A DNA stretch of 64,000 nt from Protopterus annectens (lineage: Eukaryota > Chordata > Ceratodontiformes > Protopteridae). The stretch covers positions 1,503,271,117 through 1,503,335,116 of the forward strand of contig NC_056744.1 in the NCBI RefSeq assembly GCF_019279795.1, read 5' to 3'. Under the pieces are notes generated by a model. That model saw only the letters and a program-made list of their open reading frames with translations. It was not told the origin of the DNA and made no database searches. This document shows positions 9,943-21,299 of this stretch, one piece after another; position 1 is the first letter of the stretch, and every line of letters starts with the position of its first letter. The position numbers were made by a program, and so were the translations under genes.

Positions 9943-11180
9943 ATGTTTCCATATCTAGACAACTGGCTCATCACCTCCCCAACCAGGTATCTACTCATAA
10001 CACCAAGAGATCAGGTAATCCAAACTTGCTCCCTTCTAGGAATCAAAATAAATGAAAACAAATCCCAATTAGGACCCTCTCAGATACTGGAGTTTATAGG
10101 AACAGTTTTCAGCACAGTATCAGTAACAGCTTCACTGCCTCTAGCAAGAGTACAAACAATAAGATATCAGGTCAAGAAAATTCTTCACAATAAAAAGTTT
10201 TAGCCCGGTCAATTCTTCAAGTCTTGGGGTCAGTGTCAGCTACCATAATTTTAGTCTTTCTGGCAAGATGTCATATGACAGTTCTTCAGTGGATGCTAGC
10301 AATACAATTGTCAATTCTTTATCAACAAATGTCAGTTCAAGTGAGGATCACTCAGGCATGCAAGTGATACCTCTGGTGGTGGATTCAATCAGATCAGGTT
10401 CTACAAGGTCATCCTTTCCTTCTCCCTCACCCAAGGCCATAGTGGCCACAAACGTATCCCAGATAGAGTGGGGGGGGGGCACTACCTGGAGAAAACAGTC
10501 CAAGGCACTTGGTCTCCCAATGTTCTAGAGACGAGAGCTGTGCTCTTAGTGTTGCAGGTGTTTCAGAATGCTCTCCCTTAGGTATGATTGCGATTCAGAC
10601 AGACAACATGTCAGTAGTCTGATACATCAGCAAACAAGGGGGAACCAGGTCTTACCCCTTGTGTCGAGAAGCACTCAGAATGTGGCAATGGGTGATTTCA
10701 TCCATCTGCTTTCTAATAGTGACTCACATTCTGGGGAAGTCCGACGTGATAGCAGACAAATTGAGCAGGTCTGTTCTGTTACATCACGAGTGGTCTGTCA
10801 ACATAAAAGTGACGAAAATTATTTTTTGTCAATGGGGCCAGCCTTGCTGCAATCTTTTTGCTTCTCCCCTAAACAAGTACAGCAGATGCTTTGCCCTGAT
10901 CCCCCTCTGGGGGAATTGCCGAGGGACCCTCTGCACCACAGCTGGGCCCCCAGGTCTACTTTATGCATACCCTCCAATTTTCTTAATCCCCAAATTTCTA
11001 CAGAAGGCTGCCAGATTGAAGAGCAAAGTCATCCTCATTGCACCTTACTGACCTTGACAGATTTGGTTTCCCTATCTTTGGTTTCATCTACTTTACCCAC
11101 CTTGGATTTTGGATCTGATTCCAGACCTCCTGTCTCATCCAGATATCTCAAACCTCAAGCTAAAAGCATGGTTTCTCTAA
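9943..11180 (+). pseudogene. DIRS-A RT C-terminus, RNase H and methyltransferase-like region (A1)
   Basis: RT resumes with FPYLDNWLITSP (the YLDD box reads YLDN, a catalytic-site change). The RNase H part shows IGWGG-like glycines in a G run near 10470, a QTDNMSV-like segment near 10595 and FLIVTHILGKSDVIADKLSRS near 10710-10770. The methyltransferase-like region follows (NLFASPLNKYSRCFALIP near 10855, LIAPY near 11040). Several frameshifts and stops. Confidence 0.75.
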
Positions 11181-12135
11181 TTCTGTTAATAGCTAGACAA
11201 CCTGTGTTCTCATCCCCGTCCATCATATTGTTTTGCCTTCACATAAAGCTTCTATCAGAAAACTTTACAGAAGTAAATGGAAGAGATTTGTTATTTGGGC
11301 TTGACAAAAAAGTACTGACTCTTTTGTAACCCCTAACAAAGTGTCCTTAAGTTTTTAGCAACAATTTTCAACAAAGAAGCTAGCTCTTCAACTATTAAAG
11401 TTCAGTTGGCAGCAGTCTCTGACTTCCATATTGGATTTGAGAATTCTTCCCCATGATTCATCAAAGATTTAAAAGGCCTTCTTATTAGGCAGCCTTTTGT
11501 TGAGACTACCTTATAAAGACCCTACTCCACCATAGGACTTGAACTTAGTACTACAGGCCAAATTAATTTCCCAGCAGCTAAGTGTGATCTTAAATTCCTG
11601 ACCTGGAAAACAATCTTTCTAGTTGCCATTACTTCAGCCAGAATAATAGAATTTCAAGCATTATTCTGTAGGCCTCCCTACTTGATTTTTCATAGGGATA
11701 GGGTCACATTACAAACCAGTCCTTCCTTCATTCCTAAGTCCATTAATCTAACCATCTTCTTTCCAAAATTTTAAAACGAGAGAATACATGTTGCACTTGT
11801 TAGATGTTCATAGACAATTACGTTTCTACTTACACAAAACTAATTAGAAAATCTGACCAAGTATTTAGTTCCTTTGCAAACTACAAAATAGGTTAATCAT
11901 TAGAAAGGTAACCTTGACAAAATGGCTGATTGATTGATTGTATATATTTTCTCTATAGTAAATTGGGAATCTCATTATGAAGACCTTTAAGAGTCCATTT
12001 AACTAGATCCAATATATATGCAGCTGCAACTTGAGCTTATCCTCGTACTTTTATTACTCATTACACACTAGATCTGGTCTCGAGGGGAAGCACAGCTTTT
12101 GGTTCAACTGTTTTCAGAAACATCCTTCCTTAGAG
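11181..12135 (+). pseudogene. DIRS-A tyrosine recombinase (A1)
   Basis: Segments matching the YR family: a KLYRSKWKRF-like start near 11260, VQLAAVSDFHIGF near 11405, FLVAITSARIIEFQ near 11615 (the first catalytic Arg is changed in RVSEL) and LDVHRQLRFYL near 11805. The C-terminus carries AAAT, FITHYTLDLVSRG and FGSTVFRNILP. The HxxR box reads HLTR. Multiple frame changes. Confidence 0.7.
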
Positions 12136-12149
12136 TCCACCCAGGATTT

Positions 12150-12290
12150 CAGGTAGCTGGGGACTCTATCCCAGTAGATGAGGAGAGAATGAAGCTTGAC
12201 AAGATCAGATAAAAAAAGTTATGTACTTACCATAATGTTCCATCTGTGTTGTCCATTTTAATTTTTCTTCATTTCCCTGTCTATCAACCC
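12150..12290 (+). repeat. A1 internal complementary region (ICR)
   Basis: The first half (GAGGAGAGAATGAAG) complements the left end at about 5937-5970. The second half (GTTATGTACTTACCATAATG) complements the right end at 12565-12592. The junction of the two halves marks both element termini. Confidence 0.7.
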
Positions 12291-12389
12291 TCAGCCTTTG
12301 TCATGATGGACTTCTGGAAGAACGGGAAAACATAAAGCACAATTGTGCTTTAGTTTTAGCTCCAGATAATGGCTTTTTCTCTCAGGCAT

Positions 12390-12592
12390 ATTATATTAAT
12401 ATTTCTTAATTTATGTCATCTAAGAAACAAGATCTAAGGTATGTTAGAGGTAGGTGCATTGTGGGTAGGGAGGAGCTTGAGAGCTTTCAGATTAGCATGA
12501 GCTACAGTAACAGCCAATCCAAACCCAATAGTTGAGAAAGAATGAAAATGGACAATGCAGATGGAGTGTTATGGTAAGTATATAACTTTTTT
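12390..12592 (+). repeat. A1 right inverted terminal repeat
   Basis: Reverse complement of the left repeat, ending ATGGTAAGTATATAACTTTT. The ending GGTAAGNACATAACTTCT recurs at the right end of A2, A3 and A6. Confidence 0.75.
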
Positions 12593-13126
12593 TGTGGATT
12601 ATCTGCAAGGTGATGGATTTAATGGAACAAATACACCTCAGGTCCCCAGATTAAGGAGCATCAAGTGGGGTGGGAGGCATCTGAAGATAATTTGCCACAT
12701 GAGAGTGGTACAACAGTTCAGTTGAAGTTGCACCACAAGGAAAGAAGAAGGACACAGTGACAACTCTGACACAAGTAATGTTGTAGAGTGATGGACCATT
12801 GGGTTCCCATATGAAGGAGCCATACCTCTCAACTGTCTAGAATTTTGCAGAATGTCCATATTTTTCCCTCATAGTTTGGATTTGCTAATCATAAAATGTG
12901 TGGTTTATATGTAAATCATCGAGGGTAGAAGTTACTAAATAATGACATACAACAGAGATACAGACTTCGTACCCAGTGAATGCTAATGAAAAAGCTTGTT
13001 ATGTCAACCTTCTAAGTTTATAAGAGAATTTTTTTAAACAGCTTTGTTTACTTATCACTTGTGACATAGGCAGATTTACTTTTATATAAAAGTAATCAAA
13101 CTGTATTAACAAGTTCTCATTAACAA
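12593..13126. other. No recognisable gene between A1 and A2
   Basis: AT-rich sequence with no conserved frame. A stretch near 12825 (ACCTCTCAACTGTCTAG) looks repetitive but I cannot assign it to a family. Confidence 0.4.
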
Positions 13127-13270
13127 AGAATCTGAAGTAGGAGAATTCATTTGTCAGCAACCTGTGGGTATGGATCTGATATCGGATCCGAACCGGCATG
13201 GTTTATCCAGCTATGGATCCGAGCTCCTAGCTCCTCCCCTCACCCATAATGCCCTGCTCTCCCTACATGA
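13127..13270 (+). repeat. A2 left inverted terminal repeat
   Basis: Contains the palindromic decamer TCGGATCCGA at 13182-13191. The mirrored copy in the right repeat is at 25118-25127. Confidence 0.85.
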
Positions 13271-13546
13271 CCTCAGATCTAGTTTGCCGCACATGGTGTA
13301 GGCTGGGTCTTCTGAGCTCCTAAAGCTAAGTTGATATTTTCTTATTAAAAATTGTTTAACTTTAAATTTGTGTGAAAGATATAGGTTCCCCTTCTATTTT
13401 TATATTTTTTGGGTTAATTTAATTTAGTTTTACCCTCCCCTCGCTGGTTGCGTAGTTGGTGTGTGTGTGTGTGTTTCTTTGGGGCCTTTGTGTGAGTGTT
13501 TTTTAGTTTACTTATTGTTACTATTTTAAAAAAAAAAAAAATAGTA

Positions 13547-15597
13547 ATGTCTGAGGCCCCAAAGGCTGTGTTTTCAAAGTGCTCCGAGTGTGGCCATAAG
13601 CTTTCCCCTGCTGATGGCCACACTCGGTGCGTTCGATGCCTTGGGGTTGAACACCTCACTTCAGGGTGTTCAATCTGTGCAGGGTTCAACCCCAGGGCAT
13701 TGAAGGAGCGGAGGTCAAAGCTGGTCTTGGCGGGACTCTTGCCCCCGTACTCTGCTTCGGCCCCCGCCCCCTTGGTGGTCACTGCTTCGGCAGTCCCTGC
13801 CTTGCCTGCTCCCCCTCCTCCACCCGGAACTCAAACTCCCGCCAAAGGGTCGGAGGAGAGGGAAGCCAGGAAAAAGGACCGGAGAGAGAAGCACCACAAG
13901 CGGCGGGCCAAGACCTCCGTTTCGGCCCTGCCGGCTAAGCGGGCTTCTCCTCCGGCCTCTCTGGCTGCTGGCTCTCCCCCTCCTCGGCTCCGGTCCCCGT
14001 GCTTTTCACCGGAGCCTGAGGATGAGGAGACCTGACCTCCGTCGAGGCTATCGAGGCGACATTCAAGGCCTACCTCGGTAGCCTCGTCGAGGTCTACTTA
14101 CAGCCTCTCCGATGCTGATCTGGACCGGATGATGCGAAGGTTCATCCAGGCCCAGATGCAGATGGGAGTGCTCCTGCCTGGGAGCTCGACCCCATTTTTT
14201 AAGCCCATTGCTCCTTCTCCGACCTGCTACCCGGGTTCGGAGCGCTCGGAGCCGAGCAGCCTCGGAGCCGGGGGTGGGTCGGCACCGACAGTACTGGGTA
14301 CTTCGGATCCGACCCTGCCCTCGAGTCTGTCGGATCCGACCTCTCGGAGCCTTGGCCCGAGCTTCGGATCCGAGGGACTCAGTGTGCCTTCGGCGCCGTC
14401 CTTCTCGGAGCACACTGGTCCCTCTGATCCGAGGGGCTCGGCACCGGCTCCGATCCGCTCATCGGATCCGAGGGGGAGCCGACTTTCGGATCCTATTGTC
14501 GAGGCTGGCTCCCCCTCGGCTTTTGATGTAGTGGAGAGGGCTCTGTTGAGGGCATCCGGACCCCCGGCCATTGCTTCGGCTCCGTCCCGCACTCCATCTG
14601 CTCTGTGCCAGGCTTCCATCGCCCGGCCACTGGGACAGCCCGCTTCACTGCCCCAAGCAGTTCCTGCGGTTCTGGACATTGCTGGCGAGGGCTCCTCGGA
14701 CAGCCCCTCCGAGGAAGCACCTCGCAAGCATTCGTGCAAGAGGAGGCACATAGACTCCCCCGAGTCTTTAACAGAAGACACTGACTTGGAGGAAGGGGAA
14801 GGCTCCCCAAGATCACCCCCTGAGGATGTCTCCTACGGAGACATCATGGAAATGTTACGGATTAGAGGTGGGTGGTCTGCCCCAAAGTCTTCCTCGGACG
14901 AGTCAGTGTTCTTGGAGGCATTTGAAGCGGGCCCATCTACCTCTTGGGTGTCCCCTCCTGCCGACCCCCTGGTGGACCTTATTACCACCAGGGCGTGGAA
15001 GGAACCGGACACCGTGGAGCCAATCCCTAAGAGGCCCGACAGGATTCTTAGCCCCCCTGCTGACCGTGCCCACTGGAGCAAGGGACCCCCGGTAGATGCC
15101 ATATTGTCGGCAGCAGCCACTAAGAGGGAACTCGCCCAGGAGAGTCCCTCAGTCCATCCCCGAGCAAGGAGTCTCGGGTGATGGACCATTTGGGGAAGCG
15201 AATGTTTAGTTCAGCGACCTTCTCAGTGAGGGCGCTCAACTATTTGGCACACGTCATCAGGATGCAGCGCGATCTTATCAAGGAATACACTGCATCCCCC
15301 CCAGAGTCCATGTCTGAGGAGGACAAACTTATGCACTCCACCCGTATGGCCACTCTCCGTTCGGTGACTAATACCTCTATGAGGTTACTTTCCCACGCTA
15401 ACGAGGGAGCCGCTAGAGCTGCGGGAACGGGCCTAGTCACAAGATGGCAGGCCTGGCTCCGATACTGCGATTTTACAGAGCCCTTAAAGGCGTCTTTCGC
15501 GAACGCCCCCTTTGACGGTTCTGCCCTTTTTGGCAAGACGGTTCGCGATACCTTGGTTGAGAGCGAGAAGGACGGGAAGACACTGTCTGCCGTCTGA
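13547..15597 (+). pseudogene. DIRS-A gag (A2), one stop and one frameshift
   Basis: The ATG at 13547 opens a frame with a Cys/His cluster (KCSECGHKLS, HTRCVRCLG, CSICAGF; residues about 9-46), likely a zinc-binding nucleic-acid site. The frame stays open to a single in-frame TGA at 14033, continues through a Ser/Pro/Asp-rich linker built from repeated SDP codons (TCGGATCCGA decamers) to 15181, then needs a -1 shift in a C run near 15160. The core and C-terminus follow (HLGKRMFSSATF, NAPFDGSALFGKTVRDTL) to the stop at 15597. It overlaps the RT frame by 86 bp. Confidence 0.8.
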
Positions 15598-16792
15598 GTC
15601 TGCTTCTCTGTGCCCCAGAGGTCCTACTCTAGGAACCAAAAGGGCCAGAAGAAGATGTGGTTCCGGAAGTTGCAGCATTCCCAACCCGCTCCGGACAACC
15701 AGTCCTTCCGCGGCAGAGGAGGACAGGGAGGACGCCGCCCTAGGGGCAGAGGGGCTCCCAGGAACTTTGGGTCCAGGGAACCTTTCTCTGAATGGCCCAC
15801 GCAGCAACCCTGAGGGGTTGCCCGACTGCTCCACTCTGGAGGCAGTCGGGGGACGTTTCTCGGAGCACCTAGCGGCATGGGAGTCCATTACATCAGACCG
15901 CTGGGTACTCCGGATTATATCCAGAGGTTACAAGATCCCCTTTCTTCATGTCCCAAAGTTAAAAATCCTCCCCGATGTTCCACCCGATCAGAGGGAGGCC
16001 GCTTCAGCAGAAATTGGCCATCTGCTGAAAAAAAGAGCCATCCAGCCCATCCCCCCAGACCAGATCGGATCAGGGTTCTACTCCAGGTTCTTTTTAGTGC
16101 CAAAAAAGACGGGGGACCTCAGACCCATTCTAGACCCGTCCCTGTTGAACCTGTCAGTTCCCAGAGAGAAGTTCCGGATGGTCACTTTGCAGTCTATCCT
16201 CCCCCTTCTAGGGGAGAATCACTGGATGTTCTCTATAGACCTCAAGGACGCGTACTACCACATTCGGATGGACAGACGATCCAGGAGGTTTCTTCGCTTC
16301 CGGCTGGGAGCCAGTCACTACCAGTTCAGGGTCCTTCCCTTTGGTCTCACCACAGCCCCCAGGGTGTTCACCAAAGTGTTAGCAGTTGTTGCAGCCCACC
16401 TGAGGCTTCAGGGGGTGCAGGTCTTTCCGTACCTAGACGACTGGCTTCTCACCGCCCCAACAAGGCATCTACTTTCTTTGGCAAGAGACTCCTTCCTTCG
16501 TCTAGCTCCCAAGCTAGGCATCACGGTCAACATAGAGAAGTCCAACCTGGTCCCTACTCAAACAATAGAATTTATAGGAGCCAGGTTAGACACGAGAAAT
16601 TTAAGAGCCTTTCTCACAACCGACAGGGTTCAGAATCTGCGACTCCAGGTGCGGGCCATCCTTCACTCCAGCTCATCACCTGCGGAATTGATCCTGAGGG
16701 CGCTAGGGTCTATGGCGGCAGCGATTACTCTTCTTCCGCACACCCACTTGAACATGCGGGTGCTTCAATGGACACTTCAGGTGCAATGGTCA
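15512..16792 (+). pseudogene. DIRS-A reverse transcriptase, N-terminal part (A2), cut by A3
   Basis: A 427-codon open frame in a different frame from gag. RT blocks in order: PDVPPDQREAASAEI (about residues 153-167), YSRFFLVPKKTGDLRPILD, MVTLQSILPLL, the first catalytic aspartate in FSIDLKDAYYHI (Asp243) and the YLDD box (residues 307-310, nt 16430-16441). YLDD rather than YADD is usual for DIRS. The first about 130 residues have no conserved match and may be overlap translation. A3 inserts directly after the codons for QWS; the same frame resumes at 22859. Confidence 0.85.
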
Positions 16793-16960
16793 ATGTGATA
16801 GTGTTCAATCTCGCCGTTTGTTCTTACACATGGGTTCGGAGCCGATCCTCGGCTCCGTGCCGGCCTCTTGCAAGCTCTGCATCGAGAAGAAGCTCGAGAC
16901 AATCTAATACCCACAATCCCCCTCTGCCTTTACCTCAGATCTAGTTTGCCGCTGCTGCAT
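16793..16960 (+). repeat. A3 left inverted terminal repeat
   Basis: Begins ATGTGATAGTGTTCAATC. Holds TCGGAGCCGA at 16836-16845, followed at once by the interleaved inverted copy TCGGCTCC. The mirror copy is at 22779-22788 in the right repeat. Confidence 0.88.
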
Positions 16961-17258
16961 ACGCATCGTTGGGAGCTAGCTCGAGAGTTTCTAAGCTAAG
17001 ATATAACTTTATTTTGTTATATTTTATTAGGATTCTATTCTATTTGATGTTTTCAGTGTTAACTGTATGATTGTGTTGTGGTTCCGTTAATTTATTGGTA
17101 CCGTTAACTATAATTATCGGTTAAATATTTGTCGGGGCCTACACCCTTCATATTTTACCTAGTTAAGGAAAATTTTACCGGATTTGACAATTTTCATCGG
17201 TTTTGACTAACTTTATCGGATTTGACTGTTTTTACTGGATTTGTCTTTCTTCCCTATA

Positions 17259-19300
17259 ATGACTGAGAAGGTAAAGTCTGGTTTCAAGCGTTGTCAGTGT
17301 GGCCAGAAAATGTCGGTCACTGACAACCATAGTTCCTGCGTCTACTGCCTTGGCCCTCTCCACTTACAAGAGGATTGCTCCATCTGTCACTCTTTTAGTG
17401 GGAGGGTCATGACAGATAGGCGCAGGAAACTAATGGACAGAGGTCTATTGAAACCTGCTTTCCAAGAGGCTCTGGATGCTTCTGACCAGGCATCCCAGTC
17501 CTCTAAGGAGTCGAAGACGTCGGAGCCTAAGTCATCGGCTCCGAGCTCTTCTTCAAAGGTTAGATCACCGGTTCCACAGACTTCGGGGCCGAGTGTTCAA
17601 CTGGTATCGGTTCCTGAGCCTCGAGTCTTGGAACCGGTGATGGAGCTCCCTCCTTCGACCTTATTGAGGTCGGCTCCGTCTTCGGTTCCTTCGACCCGTT
17701 CTTCCTCCAAACTTTCGGATGTCGATGTGGATCGCGTGGTGCAGAAGTTATTGGAGCATTCGGCCCTCTCCAAACTTATTTCGGTTTCCACCCAGTTGGT
17801 GTCGAAACTTGAAGGCCTCCTGTATCTCCATCCATTCCTCCTCCGAGACCGATTCAGTCTTTGGAGCCGGAAGAGGCTGATCTACTGATTGTGGAGCCCT
17901 CGGGTCCAGAACCGTCCTTTTCTCGGTCTGTTCCCCTCACCTCGACTCCGTCGGACCGGTACCGGAGTCTCGGAGCCGACGGTCTGTTCTTGGTTCGGGG
18001 CGAGTCGAACCGGCGTGTCGGTTCCGACTCTCCCCTCGGGCCTCGGCGGATCGATTCGGCTCCGTCCTCGGGTCGATGCCTTCGTGCCTGTGTCGGGATT
18101 CTTCCCATTTCTTCGAACCGGGGACTCTTCGATGCGGGACCCGGGAGCGTTCGACCTGATGAGGAAGGTGTTGTCTACCCAGACAACCACATCAGTGGAA
18201 GCAGTCTCTCCTCCCCATAAAGGGCCTTTGTCTTCATCTGCACCCACGGCCACATCCAAGCGTCGGGCACCAGTGTCTCAGCCACCCCTGGAGGGTGCCC
18301 CTCTTCCTCCGAGGCTTCTTCGGATGCTCCCCACGAGGAAGTCCCTAGGAAGAGATTGTGTAAGAGGAGACACTTGGATTCTCCACAGGAATCCTTGACA
18401 TCTGATACTGACTTAGATGAGTCAGAGGGTCCCCTAAGTCACCTTCAGAAGATGTCTCTTTTCGGACATATTGGAGATCCTGAAGCAGAGAGGTGACTGG
18501 CAGTCCCTTCCCCTTCTGAGGATGAGTCAGTTCTGCTGAAGGCATTTGGTGCTCGCCCTTCCTCCTCCTGGGTCACTCCGCCTTCGATGAACTAATGGAA
18601 CTAATTGCTCGAAGGCGTGGGAGGCTCCTGACACAGTGGAACCTGTTCCAAGGAAACCTAACAAATACATCACAGCACCTCAGGATAAGTCCTACCTTAC
18701 AAAAGGAGTTCCAGTAGGCGCTATGGTGGTGGCAGCAGCCACGAAAAGGAGATGTCGGAGTCTTCTTCGTCTGTCCATCCTCCTAATAAAGACTCTAGGA
18801 CGATGGATAGATACGGAAGCGCATTTTTAGTTCAGCGGCTTTTTCCATGCGGTCCCTGAACTATTTGACCCATTTTACACGTCTACAGAGGGATCTAGTC
18901 AAAGAGTTGGGAGATACCTCCAGGGTGCTACAGATGCAGCTGTCTCAGAGAAAGTGACAGCGCAACTTAATACCCTAACATCGATTGTTAACTCGTCCAT
19001 GAGGCTGATTTCCTACGCAGAAGGTTCGAGTAGGGCAGCAGCTTCAGCGATTGCTCTTCGTAGACAATCCTGGATGCTATGCTCCTTTGGAAGCCTTCAA
19101 GTCTTCCTTTACAAACGCCCCATTTGACGGTGCCACTCTCTTTGGCCCCAAGGTAAAGGAGACCCTTACCCGGTGTGAACAAGAGGGAAAGACTCTGTCT
19201 GCTGTCGGAGTCCGTTTTTCCACCCCAACTAGACCGTACCCCAAAGGGCAACGCGGTGGAAAATGTGGTTTCAAAACCCCAAGGATCTTTCTCAGGCACA
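17259..19300 (+). pseudogene. DIRS-A gag (A3), frameshifted
   Basis: ATG at 17259. The N-terminal cluster reads KRCQCGQKMS, CVYCLG, CSICHSF; the first pair is CxC where other copies have CxxC, a one-codon loss that may weaken metal binding. Open to 17888, then the Ser/Pro linker changes frame several times. The acidic patch (SDTDLDESEG-like) is near 18395-18425 and the C-terminal block (TNAPFDGATLFGPKVKETL) near 19110-19165. The linker carries the TCGGAGCCGA decamer. Confidence 0.75.
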
Positions 19301-19429
19301 CAGGGTGATGCCCCTCTAGAGGCAGAGGAGGGGCAGAGGTGGAAGACGCCGCCCTGGCGGCAGAGGGTCTGCAACATCAAGGTGACAGGGAAACACTCCC
19401 TGGTAAACCTTTCCAGCACTCCTGAGAGG

Positions 19430-21290
19430 AGGCCCGACTGTCCTGCTCTGGAGGCAGTCGGGGGTCGCTTAGCTTTATACCCTCAGGCCTGGCAAAATAT
19501 AACTACAGACAAGTGGGTAAAAAGCGTGGTTACCAGAGGTTACAACATACCCTTCCTATCCCATCCCATCCCAAAGAAAAGACTCCCAGATGTACCGCCC
19601 CATCTGCGAGAGCCAGCAGCTATAGAAATTTCAAAGCTGCTAGAAAAAGAGTCATCCAACCAGTCCCAGCAGACCAGCAAGGATTCGGGACTTACTCAAG
19701 GTTCTTTTAGTTCCAAAGAAAACAGGGACTGGAGGCCCATTCTAGACCTAAGCTACCTCAATACTTTCGTCAGGAAAGAAAAGTTCCGAATGGTCACGCT
19801 TCAATCGATCCTTCCATTCTTACAGAAGGACGAGTGGATGTGCTCAATAGATCTAGAGGATGCATACTACCACATCAAAATGGCCAGGGCATCCAGAGAT
19901 CATTTGCGCTTCGGCTGGGAGCCAGTCACTTTCAATTTCGAGCCCTGCCCTTTGGTCTGACCTCAGCCCCCAGGGTCTTCACCAAATGCATGGCAGTGGT
20001 AGCGTCTCACTTGAGACGCCAGGGATTCCAGGTGTTTCCGTATCTGGACGACTGGCTCCTTTCGGCCACCACCCAGCGTCAACTACTGCAGGCCAGAGAC
20101 TTTGTTCTTCAACTGTGTGTTCACCTAGGGATCTCCGTAAACTTCGGAAAATCCTTACTTCAGCCATCACAAAATATCTTGTTCATAGGAGCAGAATTAA
20201 ACACACGTCAGTTGATTCTGAGGCTTCCCCCAGAAAGGATATTATCACTTCAGACTCATATACGTCTTCTACTCTTGTCAAGGAAATCTCCTGCAAAACT
20301 AGTACTGAAGGTGTTGGGCCTCATGTCAGCCTCCCTTATTGCAATTCCCCTGGGAAGGCTGCACATGAGAGTCCTACAATGGCTACTGTTTGCACAATGG
20401 TTGTTTCAACAACTACCTCTAACACACGAGATTCTTATAACAAAGACTTGCAAAACAGATCTAAACTGGTGGCTTCAAGCGTGCAACCTTTCCAAGGGGA
20501 GGCCATTTGTGCTACCCACGCCCACAGTTACGGTGACCACGGACGCTTCCCTGATAGGGTGGGGGGGCATCTTTCAGGGACAGACAGTCCAAGGCGAATG
20601 GACCAATTTGGAGTACAATCTGCACATCAATGTTCTAGAGTTGAGGGCAGTGTTTCTAGCGTTGCAACACTTTGCTCCCCTTCTTCCTCTAGGGACTATT
20701 GCAGTTCAGACGGACAACATGTCTGTAGTCTGGTACATAAACAAGCAAGGGGGAACCAAGTCCTATCAACTATGCAGAGAGGCCATGAGAATTTGGCAGT
20801 GGGCGGAGTCCACAGGTCGCTTTCTGATAGCAACGCACATCCCGGGGTCATCCAACGTCATAGCCGACAGGCTGAGCAGAGCAATTCTGTTACCGCACGA
20901 GTGGTCCCTAAAACAGTCAGTGGCGAAAAGGATTTTTCGCACGTGGGGCCAGCCTTCCTGCGACCTGTTTGCGTCTCCAATGAATGCCAAATGCAGGAGC
21001 TACTTTGCCCTATTACCCCTCCAGGGAAGTCCCCAGGGACGCACTGGTTTCTGATTGGCCTGGGACTCCTGTACGCATTTCCTCCATTTCCTCTGATATC
21101 AAAGTTTCTCCAGAAAGCCAGGAACCTACACAGGACGATAATCCTCATTGCTCCATTCTGGCCTCGTCAAATTTGGTTTCACTTCCTGAAGATACACTGC
21201 ATTCGGGGACCCTGGATTCTGGACCCAGAGCCAGATCTATTGACTCACTCATCAGGGGTTCCCCATCCCGCTCGTCACTCCATCTAGCAG
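19430..21290 (+). pseudogene. DIRS-A RT, RNase H and methyltransferase-like region (A3)
   Basis: RT starts in one frame (PDVPPHLREPAAIEI, MVTLQSILPFL, CSIDLEDAYYHIKM) and shifts by one base near 19910. A long open frame then runs to 21054 with the YLDD box (FPYLDDWLL), RNase H (VTTDASLIGWGG, VLELRAVFLAL, QTDNMSVVWYINKQGG, HIPGSSNVIADRLSR) and the DLFASPMNAKC motif of the methyltransferase-like segment. A second shift near 21045 puts LLYAFPPFPLI and LIAPFWPRQIWF in another frame. The RNase H acidic residues look intact. The enzyme copies the element RNA and removes it. Confidence 0.85.
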
Positions 21291-21299
21291 CTTGGCTGC

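Larger units (their letters stand above)
5937..12592 (+). mobile_element. DIRS-A retrotransposon copy A1, degraded full-length
   Basis: Inverted terminal repeats at 5937-6115 and 12390-12592 are reverse complements of each other (for instance CCAATCCCTAACATACCTCAG on the left against its complement near 12435). Between them lie remnants of gag, RT, RNase H, a methyltransferase-like region and the tyrosine recombinase, plus an ICR at about 12150-12290. It is interrupted by a MITE (6122-6412) and a Penelope fragment (9236-9942). It is the most decayed DIRS-A copy here and so probably the oldest. Confidence 0.85.

Noticed and set aside
12820-12900. Possible known repeat in the A1-A2 gap
   Set aside because: Looks familiar but I could not support a family assignment.
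14227-14781. Minus-strand 184-codon open frame
   Set aside because: Antisense shadow of the GC-rich gag linker; no conserved motif.
15512-16798. Gypsy-type LTR retrotransposon or retrovirus
   Set aside because: No LTRs, protease or DDE integrase; inverted repeats, ICR and tyrosine recombinase place these RTs in the DIRS order.
15877-16944. 355-codon open frame overlapping RT of A2
   Set aside because: Alternate-frame shadow of the RT; low-complexity Ser/Arg/His-rich translation without motifs.
19860-21287. 475-codon open frame overlapping RT/RNase H of A3
   Set aside because: Mostly a shadow frame; only its last part (LLYAFPPFPLI onward) is the displaced methyltransferase-like segment, which is annotated with the RT-RNase H feature.
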